Of a stretch of DNA of 64,000 nt, positions 53,309-62,225 are shown piece after piece. This stretch comes from Aphanothece sp. CMT-3BRIN-NPC111 (lineage in GTDB: Bacteria > Cyanobacteriota > Cyanobacteriia > Cyanobacteriales > JAHHGU01), in assembly GCA_019359765.1 (NCBI GenBank), contig JAHHGU010000001.1, positions 1-64,000 of the forward strand. The letters run 5' to 3'. The stretch's first letter is position 1. Every line of letters starts with the position of its first letter. The notes under the pieces are model-generated. The model did no database searches. It was given only the letters and a program-made list of their open reading frames with translations, and was not told the origin of the DNA. The translations under genes and the position numbers were made by a program.

Positions 53309-54049
53309 TCAGGCAACAAGTGCGCCGTTGATAGGGTTGTTCAAGATGTTGAGCGAGCTGACAATACCCACAATTTGTTTGGGTGTATACAACTCATCGT
53401 AGGCGCGACCCCTTACTGGGTTCAGGCTATCTACCAAATCAGCATCATTGACGAGGTTATCGGTATCAGGATCTGTCGCGAGTTGTCCTAGCAACGCACG
53501 CACCCCTGCGGCGTGGCGAGCTTCAACACCAACAATGGAACCAGCCGCAAGCAGAAAGGTGGGGTTCGTGAGGCTTGGTCCCGCGCCATTGTAGGCATGT
53601 ACGCCTATATCTTCTAACTCAACAGCCGTATTCAAGATTGTACTGCGATCGCTCAGGAGCGCGTTTACCCCTGACTGGTTCAAGCTGAGATCGTTTGTTT
53701 GAAATGCGACATTATTGCCTAGTACATTACGCAGGAATGTGACATGAGCAGCTTCATGAGCGCCCAAAGCTCTCATGTATTCAAGTTCTCTGCTATTGGT
53801 AATTTTGCCGCTGTTGACAACTCCTGTATAGAAGGCAGCTTCAAGTTCCTCTAGCAACAAGGCAAAATTGAGGATGCCCACATCGTCAGCATTAAATGTC
53901 AGGGTTTTAATGCTATTAGTTGGCTGGGCGGTTAACGCTTTAGGTATGGCAGTAAGAGCTATTGTGCCAAGGCTCACAAGACCCCATTTCATCAGGGTAC
54001 GTCGCGAGGCATAAAATCCAGTACCTGGCGGCTTGATGGGCAAAGCCAT
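53309..54049 (-). CDS. Exported ferritin-like domain protein, Tat type, copy A
   Basis: 246 residues. The N-terminus FYASRRTLMKWG followed by GLVSLGTIALTAIPKALTAQ is a twin-arginine signal. The ferritin-like domain shows E in LEELEAAFYTG, HEAAH, E in ELEDIGVHAY and VEARHAAGV, enough for a diiron site. Tat export suggests it is folded or metal-loaded before export. First gene of the pair; a palindrome at 54166-54181 lies in its promoter region. The physiological role (metal storage, oxidative or desiccation stress) is unproven. Confidence 0.87.
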   Translation of the reverse strand: MALPIKPPGTGFYASRRTLMKWGLVSLGTIALTAIPKALTAQPTNSIKTLTFNADDVGILNFALLLEELEAAFYTGVVNSGKITNSRELEYMRALGAHEAAHVTFLRNVLGNNVAFQTNDLSLNQSGVNALLSDRSTILNTAVELEDIGVHAYNGAGPSLTNPTFLLAAGSIVGVEARHAAGVRALLGQLATDPDTDNLVNDADLVDSLNPVRGRAYDELYTPKQIVGIVSSLNILNNPINGALVA

Positions 54050-54165
54050 AAGGCGGTTCCTAATTACTAATCTAAGTTAACTACAATACCTGCAAAGCTT
54101 TAGGAGCAAAGCTTAAACACCTTTGGTATGTGTTATAACTTTACGCTACTACTTATAAATATTTT

Positions 54166-54181
54166 TCTATCTATAGATAGA
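54166..54181 (-). promoter_or_regulatory. Palindromic operator-like site, copy A
   Basis: TCTATCTATAGATAGA is a perfect 16-bp palindrome 117 bases upstream of the Tat-type copy A start. The duplicate promoter keeps both 7-base arms (TCTATCT..AGATAGA, 56101-56116) although surrounding bases differ. It is a likely regulator site. Confidence 0.55.
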
Positions 54182-54324
54182 GGAATTTTAAGTGTAAATT
54201 ATATCTAAACTTCAGTTGGGTAGACTTTAAAATAAGTAAATTTATCTTATCTAGTTAGTAGCCGGTTGTCGGTTGTTTTTAACAACTGACAACCGAATAC
54301 TGACCGTTTAAGCATCTGAGTGCA

Positions 54325-55224
54325 TTACCACAATGCTCGAACAGGTCTCGGTGGAGTGCTTCTTGGAGTAGAGGGTGTATTGGTTCTAGTATTAGTTTGG
54401 CTGGTTGTAGACAGAATGGGACGTACCAACGCTAGCACCTCGTCTCTAGTGGCGTAGCCATCAAAAGCTTGGGAACTGAACGGAATAGGAGAACCGCTCC
54501 GATTCTCGTTGTAAATCACCTCACTTTGACTTCTAATCCAGGGCCGCACGTCGGCACCAAGCAGATTTTCCCGCAGGAATCGAATGCCAGCAGCATGCCG
54601 AGCCTCTACGCTGTGAATTTCTAAAGCAGCAGCTAGCAAAGGTTTAGCTGCTGCGCCAGCTGCCAGCAAGTTAGGAGCTTGCCCTTTATAGGCTGCTACT
54701 CCCAAATCTTCAACGTACTGTCCCGCTAGTAGAAAATCTTGAGGATTAGCAAATGGATTCCGACCTAAGATGGCGTTGTAATTAGGGTTGGCTGGAAGAG
54801 TAACTGTATCTGGGTTCCCTCCCAGGGTTCTCAATACAGCCGACAAGTCATCAACGTGCCGAGCCTCATCTTCTCCAAAGGAGACGATCACATCTTTGGC
54901 TACCTGTGGCGCACTTGCCAATCCGCCGTTCTGAGCTGCATCAACTGCACGGCGATAAAAATCGGCTTCCAGCTTTTCCAAAGTCAGGGCATATTCAACA
55001 ATTTGCCGAGGGGTAAGCGTGGCAGTCTGGGCGTAGGCTGGTGCTGCTGGAGTTATAAACAGCGATAGAAATAGTATGGGCAATAGCAACACCGCAATCT
55101 TAGCAGGGGCTAAGATTTGGTTGATGGTGCGACTAAGCCAGCGCAGCCGGTTTGTAAAAAAGTTGTGGTGGATCTGCATATTTTCTGCTGCCTGCTGTGT
55201 CGCTAGACCTAAAAGGCTTTTCAT
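54325..55224 (-). CDS. Exported ferritin-like domain protein, Sec type, copy B
   Basis: 299 residues, very similar to copy A: same signal region (VAVLLLPILFLSLFITPAAP, AYAQ) and the same ligand pattern TLEKLEADFY, DEARH, YVEDLGVAAY, VEARHAAGI. Differences cluster around residues 100-130 and in the tail (TNTPSTPRSTPPRPVRALW). It is preceded by its Tat partner 18 bp upstream. The Lys/Gln-rich start MKSLLGLATQQAAENM parallels copy A. It arose by tandem duplication of the two-gene unit. Confidence 0.87.
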   Translation of the reverse strand: MKSLLGLATQQAAENMQIHHNFFTNRLRWLSRTINQILAPAKIAVLLLPILFLSLFITPAAPAYAQTATLTPRQIVEYALTLEKLEADFYRRAVDAAQNGGLASAPQVAKDVIVSFGEDEARHVDDLSAVLRTLGGNPDTVTLPANPNYNAILGRNPFANPQDFLLAGQYVEDLGVAAYKGQAPNLLAAGAAAKPLLAAALEIHSVEARHAAGIRFLRENLLGADVRPWIRSQSEVIYNENRSGSPIPFSSQAFDGYATRDEVLALVRPILSTTSQTNTRTNTPSTPRSTPPRPVRALW

Positions 55225-55242
55225 GGGGAGTAATTCCTTGAT

Positions 55243-55983
55243 TCAGGCAAACAGCGTGCCTTCGATAGGGTTGTTCAATATGTTCAGTGACCTGATAATA
55301 CCCACCTGCTGTCTGGGTGTGTACAACTCATCGTAGGCACGACCCCTGACTGGATTAATGCTATCTACCAAATCATCGTCGCTGACCGCACGCTCGCTAT
55401 CCGGCTCTGTAAACGATCGTCCTAGTAGCCCACGCACTCCGGCGACGTGGCGAGCTTCAACACTCACAATTGAACCAGCCGCAAGCAAAAACGTGGGATT
55501 TGTTAGGCTTACGCCCCCGCCATTGTATGTATGTATGCCAGCATCTTCTATGGCAGCGATCGCATTCAAGATTCTATTGCGGTCGGTCAGTAGATCTGCT
55601 AGCCCAGACCTGTTAATGCTGATATCCCTTGTTTGAAATGCGACGTTTGTGCCTAGTGTACTGCGTAGGAATTGAGCATGGGCAGCTTCATCAGCTGCCA
55701 AGGATCTCACATAATCGAGTTCTTTACTATTTGTAAGTTTGCCGCTATTGGCAGCTGCTGTATAGAATGTAGTTTCAAGTTCCTCCTGCAACAAGGCGAA
55801 GTTGAGGATACCCACATCGTCAGCATTAAAAGTTAGGGTTTTAACGCTATTAGCTGGCTGGGCGGTTAACGCTTTAGGTATGGCCGTAAGAGCTACTGTG
55901 CCAAGGCTCAAAAAACCCCATTTCATTAGGGTACGCCGCGAGGCATAAAATCCAGTCCCTGGCGGCTTGATGGGCAAAGCCAT
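55243..55983 (-). CDS. Exported ferritin-like domain protein, Tat type, copy B
   Basis: 246 residues, identical in length to copy A. Tat signal SRRTLMKWGFLSLGTVALTA. Ligand residues are kept: E in LQEELETTFYT, DEAAH, E in AIEDAGIHTY, VEARHVAGV. Copies diverge most around residues 60-150, while the N-terminal 50 are almost unchanged. First gene of unit B, with its own duplicated promoter region. Divergence of the inner helices suggests the two pairs are specialising. Confidence 0.87.
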   Translation of the reverse strand: MALPIKPPGTGFYASRRTLMKWGFLSLGTVALTAIPKALTAQPANSVKTLTFNADDVGILNFALLQEELETTFYTAAANSGKLTNSKELDYVRSLAADEAAHAQFLRSTLGTNVAFQTRDISINRSGLADLLTDRNRILNAIAAIEDAGIHTYNGGGVSLTNPTFLLAAGSIVSVEARHVAGVRGLLGRSFTEPDSERAVSDDDLVDSINPVRGRAYDELYTPRQQVGIIRSLNILNNPIEGTLFA

Positions 55984-56452
55984 AAGGTGGTTCCTAATAC
56001 TAATCTAAGTTAACTACAACACCTACAAAGCTTTTAGGAGCAACCCCTAAACATCGTTGGTATGTGTATTAAACTTTACGCTAGCCATCAATAATATCTT
56101 TCTATCTCCAGATAGAGGGTGGCGAAGCTAAAACTTAGAATTCATATTAACTTAAAATAAGTTAATTAAAGGATTTTATAGGGTATGTAGGCGTAACCCT
56201 TCCCGTAAGGTAAGCCAACATCACCCCAAACGTTTTATAGGTAACGCTGGCTCTCTATCCATCCTACAAATAATTAATTGCCTCTACTTAGCTGAACTCA
56301 AGTTATCTAGCAGGGGTAAACATGAATAGGCAAAAATGGCAGATAGGGTGCTGTGGCGATCGCCTGCGTAGTCGTTCGCGCTATTCATACTAGCGGGGAG
56401 CCGCGGCACATCTACAATAGCCATTGTGGTTTTGCAGGAGAATTGAGAGAAG
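55984..56452. other. Intergenic region carrying the unit B promoter
   Basis: 55984-56116 is clearly homologous to 54050-54181 (shared words CTAATCTAAGTTAACTACAA, GGTATGTG, CTTTACGCTA), ending in TCTATCTCCAGATAGA at 56101-56116. The remaining 330 bases show GGGTATGTAGGCGTAACCCT and nothing else recognisable. Confidence 0.6.
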
Positions 56453-56947
56453 GTGAATCGCGATCGCATTGCACCCGGCCCCGGTCAAGAGTCAGTATGG
56501 GATTATCCACGCCCACCACGCCTTGAGGAATCACCCAAGCACATCCAGGTGATCTTCAATGGCATCACAATTGCAGATACTCACAGGGCACAGCGCGTAC
56601 TGGAAACCAGCCACCCGCCTGTCTACTACATCCCCCCCGCCGACATAAAAATGGAATACCTGGTGCGGGCAACCGAGCAGTCGTTTTGTGAGTGGAAAGG
56701 TAGTGCTGTCTACTATGCAGTAGTTGTTGGTGATAAACAGGCACGCAACGCCGCTTGGTCTTATCCGAACCCTACGCCAACTTTCGCCTCTATTAAAGAC
56801 TACCTGGCTTTCTATCCCCAGATGATGGATGCCTGCTATGTCAATGGTGAACAAGTGCAGCCACAACCAGGTGGTTTCTATGGCGGCTGGCTCACCAGCG
56901 ATATTGTCGGGCCGTTTAAGGGCGGGCTTGGAACGTGGGGCTGGTAA
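56453..56947 (+). CDS. DUF427 domain protein
   Basis: 164 residues, start GTG 56453 after AGAGAAG. The DUF427 fold is recognisable by WDYPRPPRLEESPKHIQVIF, the opening ITIADTHRAQRVLETSHPPV, YYIPPADIKMEYL and EQSFCEWKGSAVYYAVVVG. It continues with AAWSYPNPTPTFASIKDYLA and a C-terminal GGWLTSDIVGPFKG. The fold resembles small beta proteins of unknown function. No signal peptide is present, and the gene is not clearly linked to dapB 143 bp downstream. Confidence 0.9.
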   Translation: MNRDRIAPGPGQESVWDYPRPPRLEESPKHIQVIFNGITIADTHRAQRVLETSHPPVYYIPPADIKMEYLVRATEQSFCEWKGSAVYYAVVVGDKQARNAAWSYPNPTPTFASIKDYLAFYPQMMDACYVNGEQVQPQPGGFYGGWLTSDIVGPFKGGLGTWGW

Positions 56948-57090
56948 CTCCAAGGCATTGAGGCTGGAACTAATTTGCGATCGCATCTCCGCCATATGGC
57001 TACAGCCGCTTCCCTTATAGAAAACGCCGTAAAACCCACGCGCTTTGGTCTAGAATGCCTTTGACGAGTGCTTTGGGATATCTTTAAATT

Positions 57091-57918
57091 ATGGCGCATC
57101 AATCTCCTATACCCGTTGTTGTCAACGGTGCAACAGGCAAAATGGGTCGCGAGGTCATCAAGGCAGTTGCCCAAGCCGAGGATATGACTCTCATCGGTGC
57201 CATAGACCGCAACCGGGAGCATCTGGGTAAAGACATCGGTGAAGTGGTGGGATGCGGTCCGTTGGAAGTTCCCGTTTTGGATGACTTGCAATCTATGCTA
57301 GTGATGGCAGCTCAGGAAAAGCAACTGGGCGTCATGGTGGACTTTACCCACCCGAAAAGTGTTTACGACAATGTCCGCAGTGCGATCGCTTATGGCATCA
57401 GACCAGTTATTGGCACTACTGGTCTGAGTCCAGAGCAAATTCAAGATCTGGCTGAATTTGCTGATAAAGCCAGCACTGGCTGCTTGATTATCCCCAACTT
57501 CTCCATTGGCATGGTGTTACTTCAGCAGGCAGCTATTCAGGCATCGCAATACTTTGACCATGTAGAAATTATCGAGCTACATCACAACCAAAAAGCAGAC
57601 GCCCCTAGCGGCACAGCTCTTCAAACCGCCCAGCTGCTGGCAGAAATTGGCAAGACATATAACCCAGCAGCCGTTGAAGAAACAGAAAAACTACCCGGTG
57701 CCAGAGGCAGTCTTGCCGATGACGGCATTCGCATCCACAGCGTCCGCTTACCTGGTCTAATTGCCCATCAGGAAGTAATATTTGGTGCCACTGGTCAAGT
57801 CTACACTCTGCGTCATGACACCACAGATCGCTCTTGCTATATGCCAGGTGTTCTCCTAGCTATCCGCAAAGCCCTCCAGCTCAAGTCCCTGGTCTACGGT
57901 TTAGAAAAAATCCTCTAA
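57091..57918 (+). CDS. dapB: 4-hydroxy-tetrahydrodipicolinate reductase
   Basis: 275 residues. Lysine/diaminopimelate pathway, NAD(P)H-dependent reductase. N-terminal nucleotide-binding [19 protein letters not shown] and [29 protein letters not shown]; the catalytic and substrate-binding [19 protein letters not shown]; and [16 protein letters not shown] near the end. ATG 57091 lacks a strong ribosome site. The next small membrane-protein gene begins 36 bp later and may be co-transcribed. Confidence 0.97.
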   Translation: MAHQSPIPVVVNGATGKMGREVIKAVAQAEDMTLIGAIDRNREHLGKDIGEVVGCGPLEVPVLDDLQSMLVMAAQEKQLGVMVDFTHPKSVYDNVRSAIAYGIRPVIGTTGLSPEQIQDLAEFADKASTGCLIIPNFSIGMVLLQQAAIQASQYFDHVEIIELHHNQKADAPSGTALQTAQLLAEIGKTYNPAAVEETEKLPGARGSLADDGIRIHSVRLPGLIAHQEVIFGATGQVYTLRHDTTDRSCYMPGVLLAIRKALQLKSLVYGLEKIL

Positions 57919-57954
57919 AATCAGCCCACGCCTGATGATGCCAAAGCCACCCTT

Positions 57955-58653
57955 ATGCTAATTCCCTTAACGCGCAAGAAATTTGAACAACTGATACCCA
58001 TTCTCGCCACTGGCCCCCAGTATGCCTACTATTGGGGAAAATTCCCCGACTTTATCAAGCGGCTGCTAATTTCTGTGGTCAGCGTCTGCTTGGTCGTCTT
58101 TATCATTGGCAAATTTATTCTCGGCGAAAATGCGCTGACGTTTTTCTTGGCAGTGATGGGCGGTCTTTACTGGTTGTGGGCACCTGTCTACTGGGCGACT
58201 TTGCGTAATCTTGCCTGCCGCCGCTTCAGTTACAGTGGTTTCTGGCGAGGCGAGGTGTTGGATCTATTTGTCTCAGAAGAATTAATTGGGGAAGAGCAAA
58301 CCGTCAATAATCGTGGGCAGTTGGTGATCGTGGAAAACCGCGAGCGACGGCTCAATATAGAAGTGGGGGATGAAACCGGATTTACTACCCAACTACAAGC
58401 GCCGCTACGCAGTGAGCAAAAGGCGATCGCCATCGGTCAAACTGCGGAGATGCTAGTGATGTCCAATAGCTCTGATCTCAGCCGCATTAGTAAGGTATCA
58501 GACATCTATATCCCCGATAAAAACCTGTGGGTGAGTGACTATCCATACTTGGCGAGAGACGCCTTTACAGAAGTCAGCGACAAGCTGCAATACGCTGGTG
58601 AGTCAGAGAATCCTAGAAAACGCTTTCGTAAAACTAAGCGCAGAAAACGCTAA
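57955..58653 (+). CDS. Conserved cyanobacterial membrane protein (232 aa)
   Basis: Function unknown; relatives are sometimes labelled permease without support. After a soluble start (MLIPLTRKKFEQLIPILATG) there are two helices (LLISVVSVCLVVFIIGKFIL and LTFFLAVMGGLYWLWAPVYW). A soluble beta-rich domain follows (VNNRGQLVIVENRERRLNIE) that may bind something, and the tail is very basic (RKRFRKTKRRKR). It is likely a thylakoid or plasma membrane protein with its bulk on one face. Confidence 0.75.
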   Translation: MLIPLTRKKFEQLIPILATGPQYAYYWGKFPDFIKRLLISVVSVCLVVFIIGKFILGENALTFFLAVMGGLYWLWAPVYWATLRNLACRRFSYSGFWRGEVLDLFVSEELIGEEQTVNNRGQLVIVENRERRLNIEVGDETGFTTQLQAPLRSEQKAIAIGQTAEMLVMSNSSDLSRISKVSDIYIPDKNLWVSDYPYLARDAFTEVSDKLQYAGESENPRKRFRKTKRRKR

Positions 58654-58660
58654 TAAAGAA

Positions 58661-58870
58661 GTTTTGAGTTTTGAGTTTTAAGTTTTGAGTTAAAAGACAG
58701 TTTTGAGATTGGGGAGAGTTTTGAGTTATAGGCGTTAAGTTTTTAATTTTTATAATTCTGTTGAAACTCTTGCAGCACTTTTCGGTAGGAATTTAGGGAT
58801 GAAAAGCCCTACATTTATGCCTGGGGAGTGTCAATAACTTCTTGAATTCAAAACTCAAAACTCAAAACTA
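58661..58870. repeat. TTTTGAG heptamer repeats flanking the cobH 3' side
   Basis: GTTTTGAGTTTTGAGTTTTA at 58661-58680 with further copies to about 58730, and the opposite orientation TTCAAAACTCAAAACTCAAA at 58847-58866. These short tandem repeats are of the kind found between many cyanobacterial genes. 58654-58871 contains no gene. Confidence 0.75.
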
Positions 58871-58871
58871 T

Positions 58872-59510
58872 TCACCCCACAACGTTACCGTGCTTTCCGT
58901 AGGCTTCCCATGCCAAGTCAACCAGTCCGTTGACAATAGCAGCGGCCACCACGGCACTACCCTTACGCCCATCTATGGTGATGTTAGAAGCCATAGAATC
59001 CTTCAGCCGTGCTTTAGCGACATCCACCTCCATAAATCCTGAAGGTGTACCAATTACTAAGGCAGGTCTAATTTCCTCAGCCTCAATCAACTCGATAATG
59101 GCACTTAAAGCCGTTTGTGCCTGACCGACAACAAAGATACCTTCTGGATACCGTCTAGCTAGCGTTTCAATGCCCCAAGCCGCCCGCGTTTTTTCTTTTT
59201 GGGGTCGGGTCAAGGCATCCATGCTGCAATAAACCGGATTGGCAAAGGTGTTTTGGATATTCGGCGTAATGCCAACTTGCACCATGGGAACGTCTACTAC
59301 AATCGTGCTACGAGCTGCCAAAGCAGCTGCTCCAGCGTGAAGGGCGTGTTCAGAAAAACCAATTAAAGCCTTATATTCAAAATCAGCGGTTGCGTAAATC
59401 ACCCGACGCAAAATCTCGTATTCTGCGGGGGAGAAAACGTGAGCGCCAATTTCACGGTCAATAATTGCAAGACTTAGGGCATCTGTAAGGTGCCATTCCA
59501 TAGGTATCAA
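58872..59510 (-). CDS. cobH: Precorrin-8X methylmutase
   Basis: 212 residues, the normal CobH/CbiC length. It shifts the C-11 methyl of precorrin-8X to C-12 to give hydrogenobyrinate (or the cobalt form). Visible: EYEILRRVIYATADFEYKAL, IVVDVPMVQVGIT, ARRYPEGIFVVGQAQTALSA, LVIGTPSGFMEVDVAKARL and KGSAVVAAAIVNGLVDLAW; the catalytic His is in EWHLTDALS or FSEHALHAG. ATG 59510. It complements the cobA and CbiX genes at 10-12 kb. It is flanked on both sides by TTTTGAG repeats. Confidence 0.94.
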   Translation of the reverse strand: MIPMEWHLTDALSLAIIDREIGAHVFSPAEYEILRRVIYATADFEYKALIGFSEHALHAGAAALAARSTIVVDVPMVQVGITPNIQNTFANPVYCSMDALTRPQKEKTRAAWGIETLARRYPEGIFVVGQAQTALSAIIELIEAEEIRPALVIGTPSGFMEVDVAKARLKDSMASNITIDGRKGSAVVAAAIVNGLVDLAWEAYGKHGNVVG

Positions 59511-59525
59511 CTTCGTAGGTGTTAA

Positions 59526-59627
59526 AAGTTTTGAGTTTTGAGTTTTGAGTTTTGAGTTGTAGGGGCGGGTAATGTTGAAGGATTGTTCTGTTCAGAACCC
59601 AGAGTCATCTGCTCAACCCGCCCGTAC
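59526..59627. repeat. TTTTGAG tandem repeat plus GC-rich inverted repeat
   Basis: AGTTTTGAGTTTTGAGTTTT runs from about 59526 to 59558. It is followed at once by GTAGGGGCGGGT (59559-59570), paired with ACCCGCCCGTAC (59616-59627) with one mismatch. Such GGGGCGGGT palindromes recur in cyanobacterial genomes. It lies in the leader of cobH. Confidence 0.7.
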
Positions 59628-59687
59628 AGAGTGCGTGAGTTGAAAGACTCAAAGCTTAATACTTCTTTACTCCTGTCACTGCTATTT

Positions 59688-60512
59688 TCAAGTTTCGGAA
59701 GCTGAAGATTGAGCGATAAGTGGCGACAAGTAAGCGACTAAGGCACCAATTAAGAAACCTGCGACGTTGCGAAACAGAGGCAACCAATCGGAGGTGCGGG
59801 AGATTACTGGCCCAATGCCAAAGGCGATAAATAAAATTCCCCAGAGCGGTGAGAATATTAATGCCCACTGCCATGCTACAATTTGTCCCTCTTTACGCGG
59901 TTGAGCGGCAAATCCACATACAACCCCGCCAACGATGGAAGTAATCAAGGTGAGAATCCACTGCTCTCGCGGCAGACCGGGCACAACACGGCAGCCACCC
60001 TGACGCAGACAAGTTTTGATTGATTCTAAGGATTCAACTATGGCTTGGTCTTCGCCGTGTTCGCGCACAAAGTACAGATTGCCGAAGCGCGTTTGCAACT
60101 CAATCCAGAAGCTACGGGGCATGAGCTTGTAAACTTCATCGCCAACATTAAAGTTGAGTATGTTGCCGCCCCGTAAGTCTTCCACTAGCAAAACACTTTT
60201 GTCATCCAGATTCCAGTAGCCTTTGACTGCTCGACCGGGTGTGCGGTCAAATTGAGTCAAAACTCGCAGCTTCCAGCCTGTCTCAGCCTGGAAATTGTCT
60301 AAATCTTTGACAAGTGCCTCTTCCTGAACGCTGGTCAGGGACTTGGCTAAGTCAATTACGGATGTCTGAGTTTTGGGCAGTAAGTCTGGATTGTCGTAAG
60401 CAATTGGTGCTGCCGCGTTAGCGAAGCTTTCCCCAGGAATCGCCCAGACTGAGAAGGCCAAAAAAAATGCTGCTAATGATACCAGAAGTCGTTGCCAAGA
60501 CAGATGCTTCAT
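59688..60512 (-). CDS. TPM-domain protein, Psb32-like PSII repair factor
   Basis: 274 residues. A signal peptide (LLVSLAAFFLAFSVWAIPGE) precedes a TPM domain over about residues 45-185: VIDLAKSLTSVQEEALVKDL, ETGWKLRVLTQFDRTPGRAV, SVLLVEDLRGGNILNFNVG. It ends with two membrane helices (WILTLITSIVGGVVCGFA; ALIFSPLWGILFIAFGIG) and a third segment. Psb32 has this layout and protects or repairs PSII in light stress; the assignment to Psb32 itself is by domain layout. Lumen orientation is likely. Confidence 0.85.
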   Translation of the reverse strand: MKHLSWQRLLVSLAAFFLAFSVWAIPGESFANAAAPIAYDNPDLLPKTQTSVIDLAKSLTSVQEEALVKDLDNFQAETGWKLRVLTQFDRTPGRAVKGYWNLDDKSVLLVEDLRGGNILNFNVGDEVYKLMPRSFWIELQTRFGNLYFVREHGEDQAIVESLESIKTCLRQGGCRVVPGLPREQWILTLITSIVGGVVCGFAAQPRKEGQIVAWQWALIFSPLWGILFIAFGIGPVISRTSDWLPLFRNVAGFLIGALVAYLSPLIAQSSASET

Positions 60513-61002
60513 CGTGAGGATTTACCGAAATTTCTAGCGTGGACAGTAACGGGATGATTTAAATCTCGAAACAAATGAGAAAAGTAATATTTTCTTTACA
60601 CTTCTTTACTTTAATATAAAATTACTGTAGCCAAGCCTTGAGCAACAAGATCCCTGACAGACAAGCGTTGCTGGGGGTAGTAAGAATCTATCCGAAAAGT
60701 GGTTTTAAGATATTTTTAACCACAGATAAACACAGATGAACACAGATACCAGTACGTATTGGGTCAGTGAAACGGATGCAAGAAAGATAGGCTCTAAGTG
60801 CTGGATTATTTTTTTTTAAATGCAATAAAATCTCCCCACCGCCTTCAGGGGCTGGTCAAAGACTTTCTGCTCAGATGCACTCTTAGGCTTCTCAGGTAGC
60901 GATCGCATTACTGAACCGTTTGACCTAAAACACGCATATGTCTTCAGCCCCAACTTCCAAATTCAAAATCCTGGCATTGAATGACGCCGCCTTTGTCTAA
61001 AA
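60513..61002. other. Intergenic region with 'cacagataaacacagat' repeat
   Basis: At 60718-60748 TAACCACAGATAAACACAGA continues TGAACACAGATA, a relative of the repeat at 185-213. The upstream part (60513-60650) must hold the Psb32-like gene promoter. The region 60750-61002 shows nothing recognisable apart from a GCGATCGC-like site. Confidence 0.5.
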
Positions 61003-61653
61003 CTAAACCTCTGTATTTTCGTTTGGCTTCTCTTCCGGTCCCGCGTTTGGTAAATAACCTTCTGAGTTTAGTGAGTCCAACTCTTCATATTCACTTGAGT
61101 AAGGGGAGGTGCCACTGGCGTCTAAATTAGGGGCTTGACGGTTGCGTACACCCTTGGTGGGATCTGAGTAGCGATCGCGAGACCCTCTCACCTGTCCCCG
61201 ATCCTCTGTTGATGCTGTGCCAGGGTTGCGAAACTCTAGAGCAGTTCTTTGAGCCGGTGGAAGACGATCCATTGAGCGTCGTCCAGGGGTTGGACGCCTG
61301 AATGTTTTCCAGGCAGCTTTGACACCGGCAAATACGCTGCGAGTAGTTACCTGTACATTCTCAGCCTGCTTTTTAGCACCGCTAATACTTTGATCGACTT
61401 GCTGAACGACTTGACCAGCGCTCTTGACGCCCTCGTTGACATCATCCGTCAAGTCGCTAATTTCCATACCCGTTAGGCGGATAGCCTCCAGGGTGGGTGG
61501 TAGCTCACGCCTTAGCGTGTCAAACAACTTCTCCGCGCTACGAGCAGCACGGGCTAACTCCTGCAATGCTGGCAGCGCGGTTACTAAGACCGCAGTTAAG
61601 CTGACTGCAACCAGGAGAATAGAAAGTCCTAGCCAAAATAGGGGGTCAATCAC
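61003..61653 (-). CDS. DUF948-like membrane-anchored protein
   Basis: 216 residues. One N-terminal helix (FWLGLSILLVAVSLTAVLVT), then a helical, coiled-coil-prone stretch (LARAARSAEKLFDTLRRELP, DLTDDVNEGVKSAGQVVQQV). The Ser/Pro/Asn-rich C-terminus is disordered. The layout matches DUF948-type general stress proteins that sit next to YtxH genes. It follows the YtxH-like gene by 11 bp on the same strand, so both are one operon. The role is unknown. Confidence 0.8.
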   Translation of the reverse strand: MIDPLFWLGLSILLVAVSLTAVLVTALPALQELARAARSAEKLFDTLRRELPPTLEAIRLTGMEISDLTDDVNEGVKSAGQVVQQVDQSISGAKKQAENVQVTTRSVFAGVKAAWKTFRRPTPGRRSMDRLPPAQRTALEFRNPGTASTEDRGQVRGSRDRYSDPTKGVRNRQAPNLDASGTSPYSSEYEELDSLNSEGYLPNAGPEEKPNENTEV

Positions 61654-61664
61654 TAGGGTAGAGC

Positions 61665-62018
61665 CTACAGCTTGTAATCAGAAACCGGCGGACGTGACTC
61701 AGGCGGCACTTCAGCATTGGTATGTTTTAAAGTCTGGCGTTCCCGCTGACTGGCATCCATTCCCGCCGCTAGAGCCTCCTGTAGTCGGGTGAGGGTTCGA
61801 TCCCAGTTCCGCAGTGCTGATTCTGAGAGGCGGTCTGCTTGCAGCTGCACGCTGCTTGATACATCTTCTGCTAACTCCGGTAGGGCATCAGCAGATTTCT
61901 TTAACATCTGCCGCGTCTCCCGACCAGTACGAGGGGCAATGAGTAAACCAGCCACAGTTCCAATCGCCGTGCCCAGTAACATACCACCAATAAACGATCC
62001 ACCACTTGTTTTTGACAT
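61665..62018 (-). CDS. YtxH-like small membrane protein
   Basis: 117 residues. The N-terminal GGSFIGGMLLGTAIGTVAGL helix is followed by the family motif LIAPRTGRETRQMLKKSAD, then amphipathic helices. YtxH proteins are general-stress or desiccation-associated in bacteria, but their mechanism is unknown. First gene of the pair with the DUF948-like gene. Confidence 0.88.
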   Translation of the reverse strand: MSKTSGGSFIGGMLLGTAIGTVAGLLIAPRTGRETRQMLKKSADALPELAEDVSSSVQLQADRLSESALRNWDRTLTRLQEALAAGMDASQRERQTLKHTNAEVPPESRPPVSDYKL

Positions 62019-62225
62019 CTTCTGGTTTCTATCTTTACTCCAATTTTATTAGACGGGGAACTGACGACCGACACATAATATCGCTTTTGGGCGCATCTAA
62101 TTGTTTTGTTGAGGGGCGGCAGGGGCGGATTTGCTCACATTTGAGCGATATTCGGGAATATTTTCATAAACCTATCCTTAGAACTTTTGGCGGTTGAGCG
62201 TGCTATAATCCTTACACAGTTAGGA

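Noticed and set aside
62203..62208. TATAAT box on the plus strand near 62203
   Set aside because: It points into the 3' end of a convergent gene and has no good -35; probably chance.
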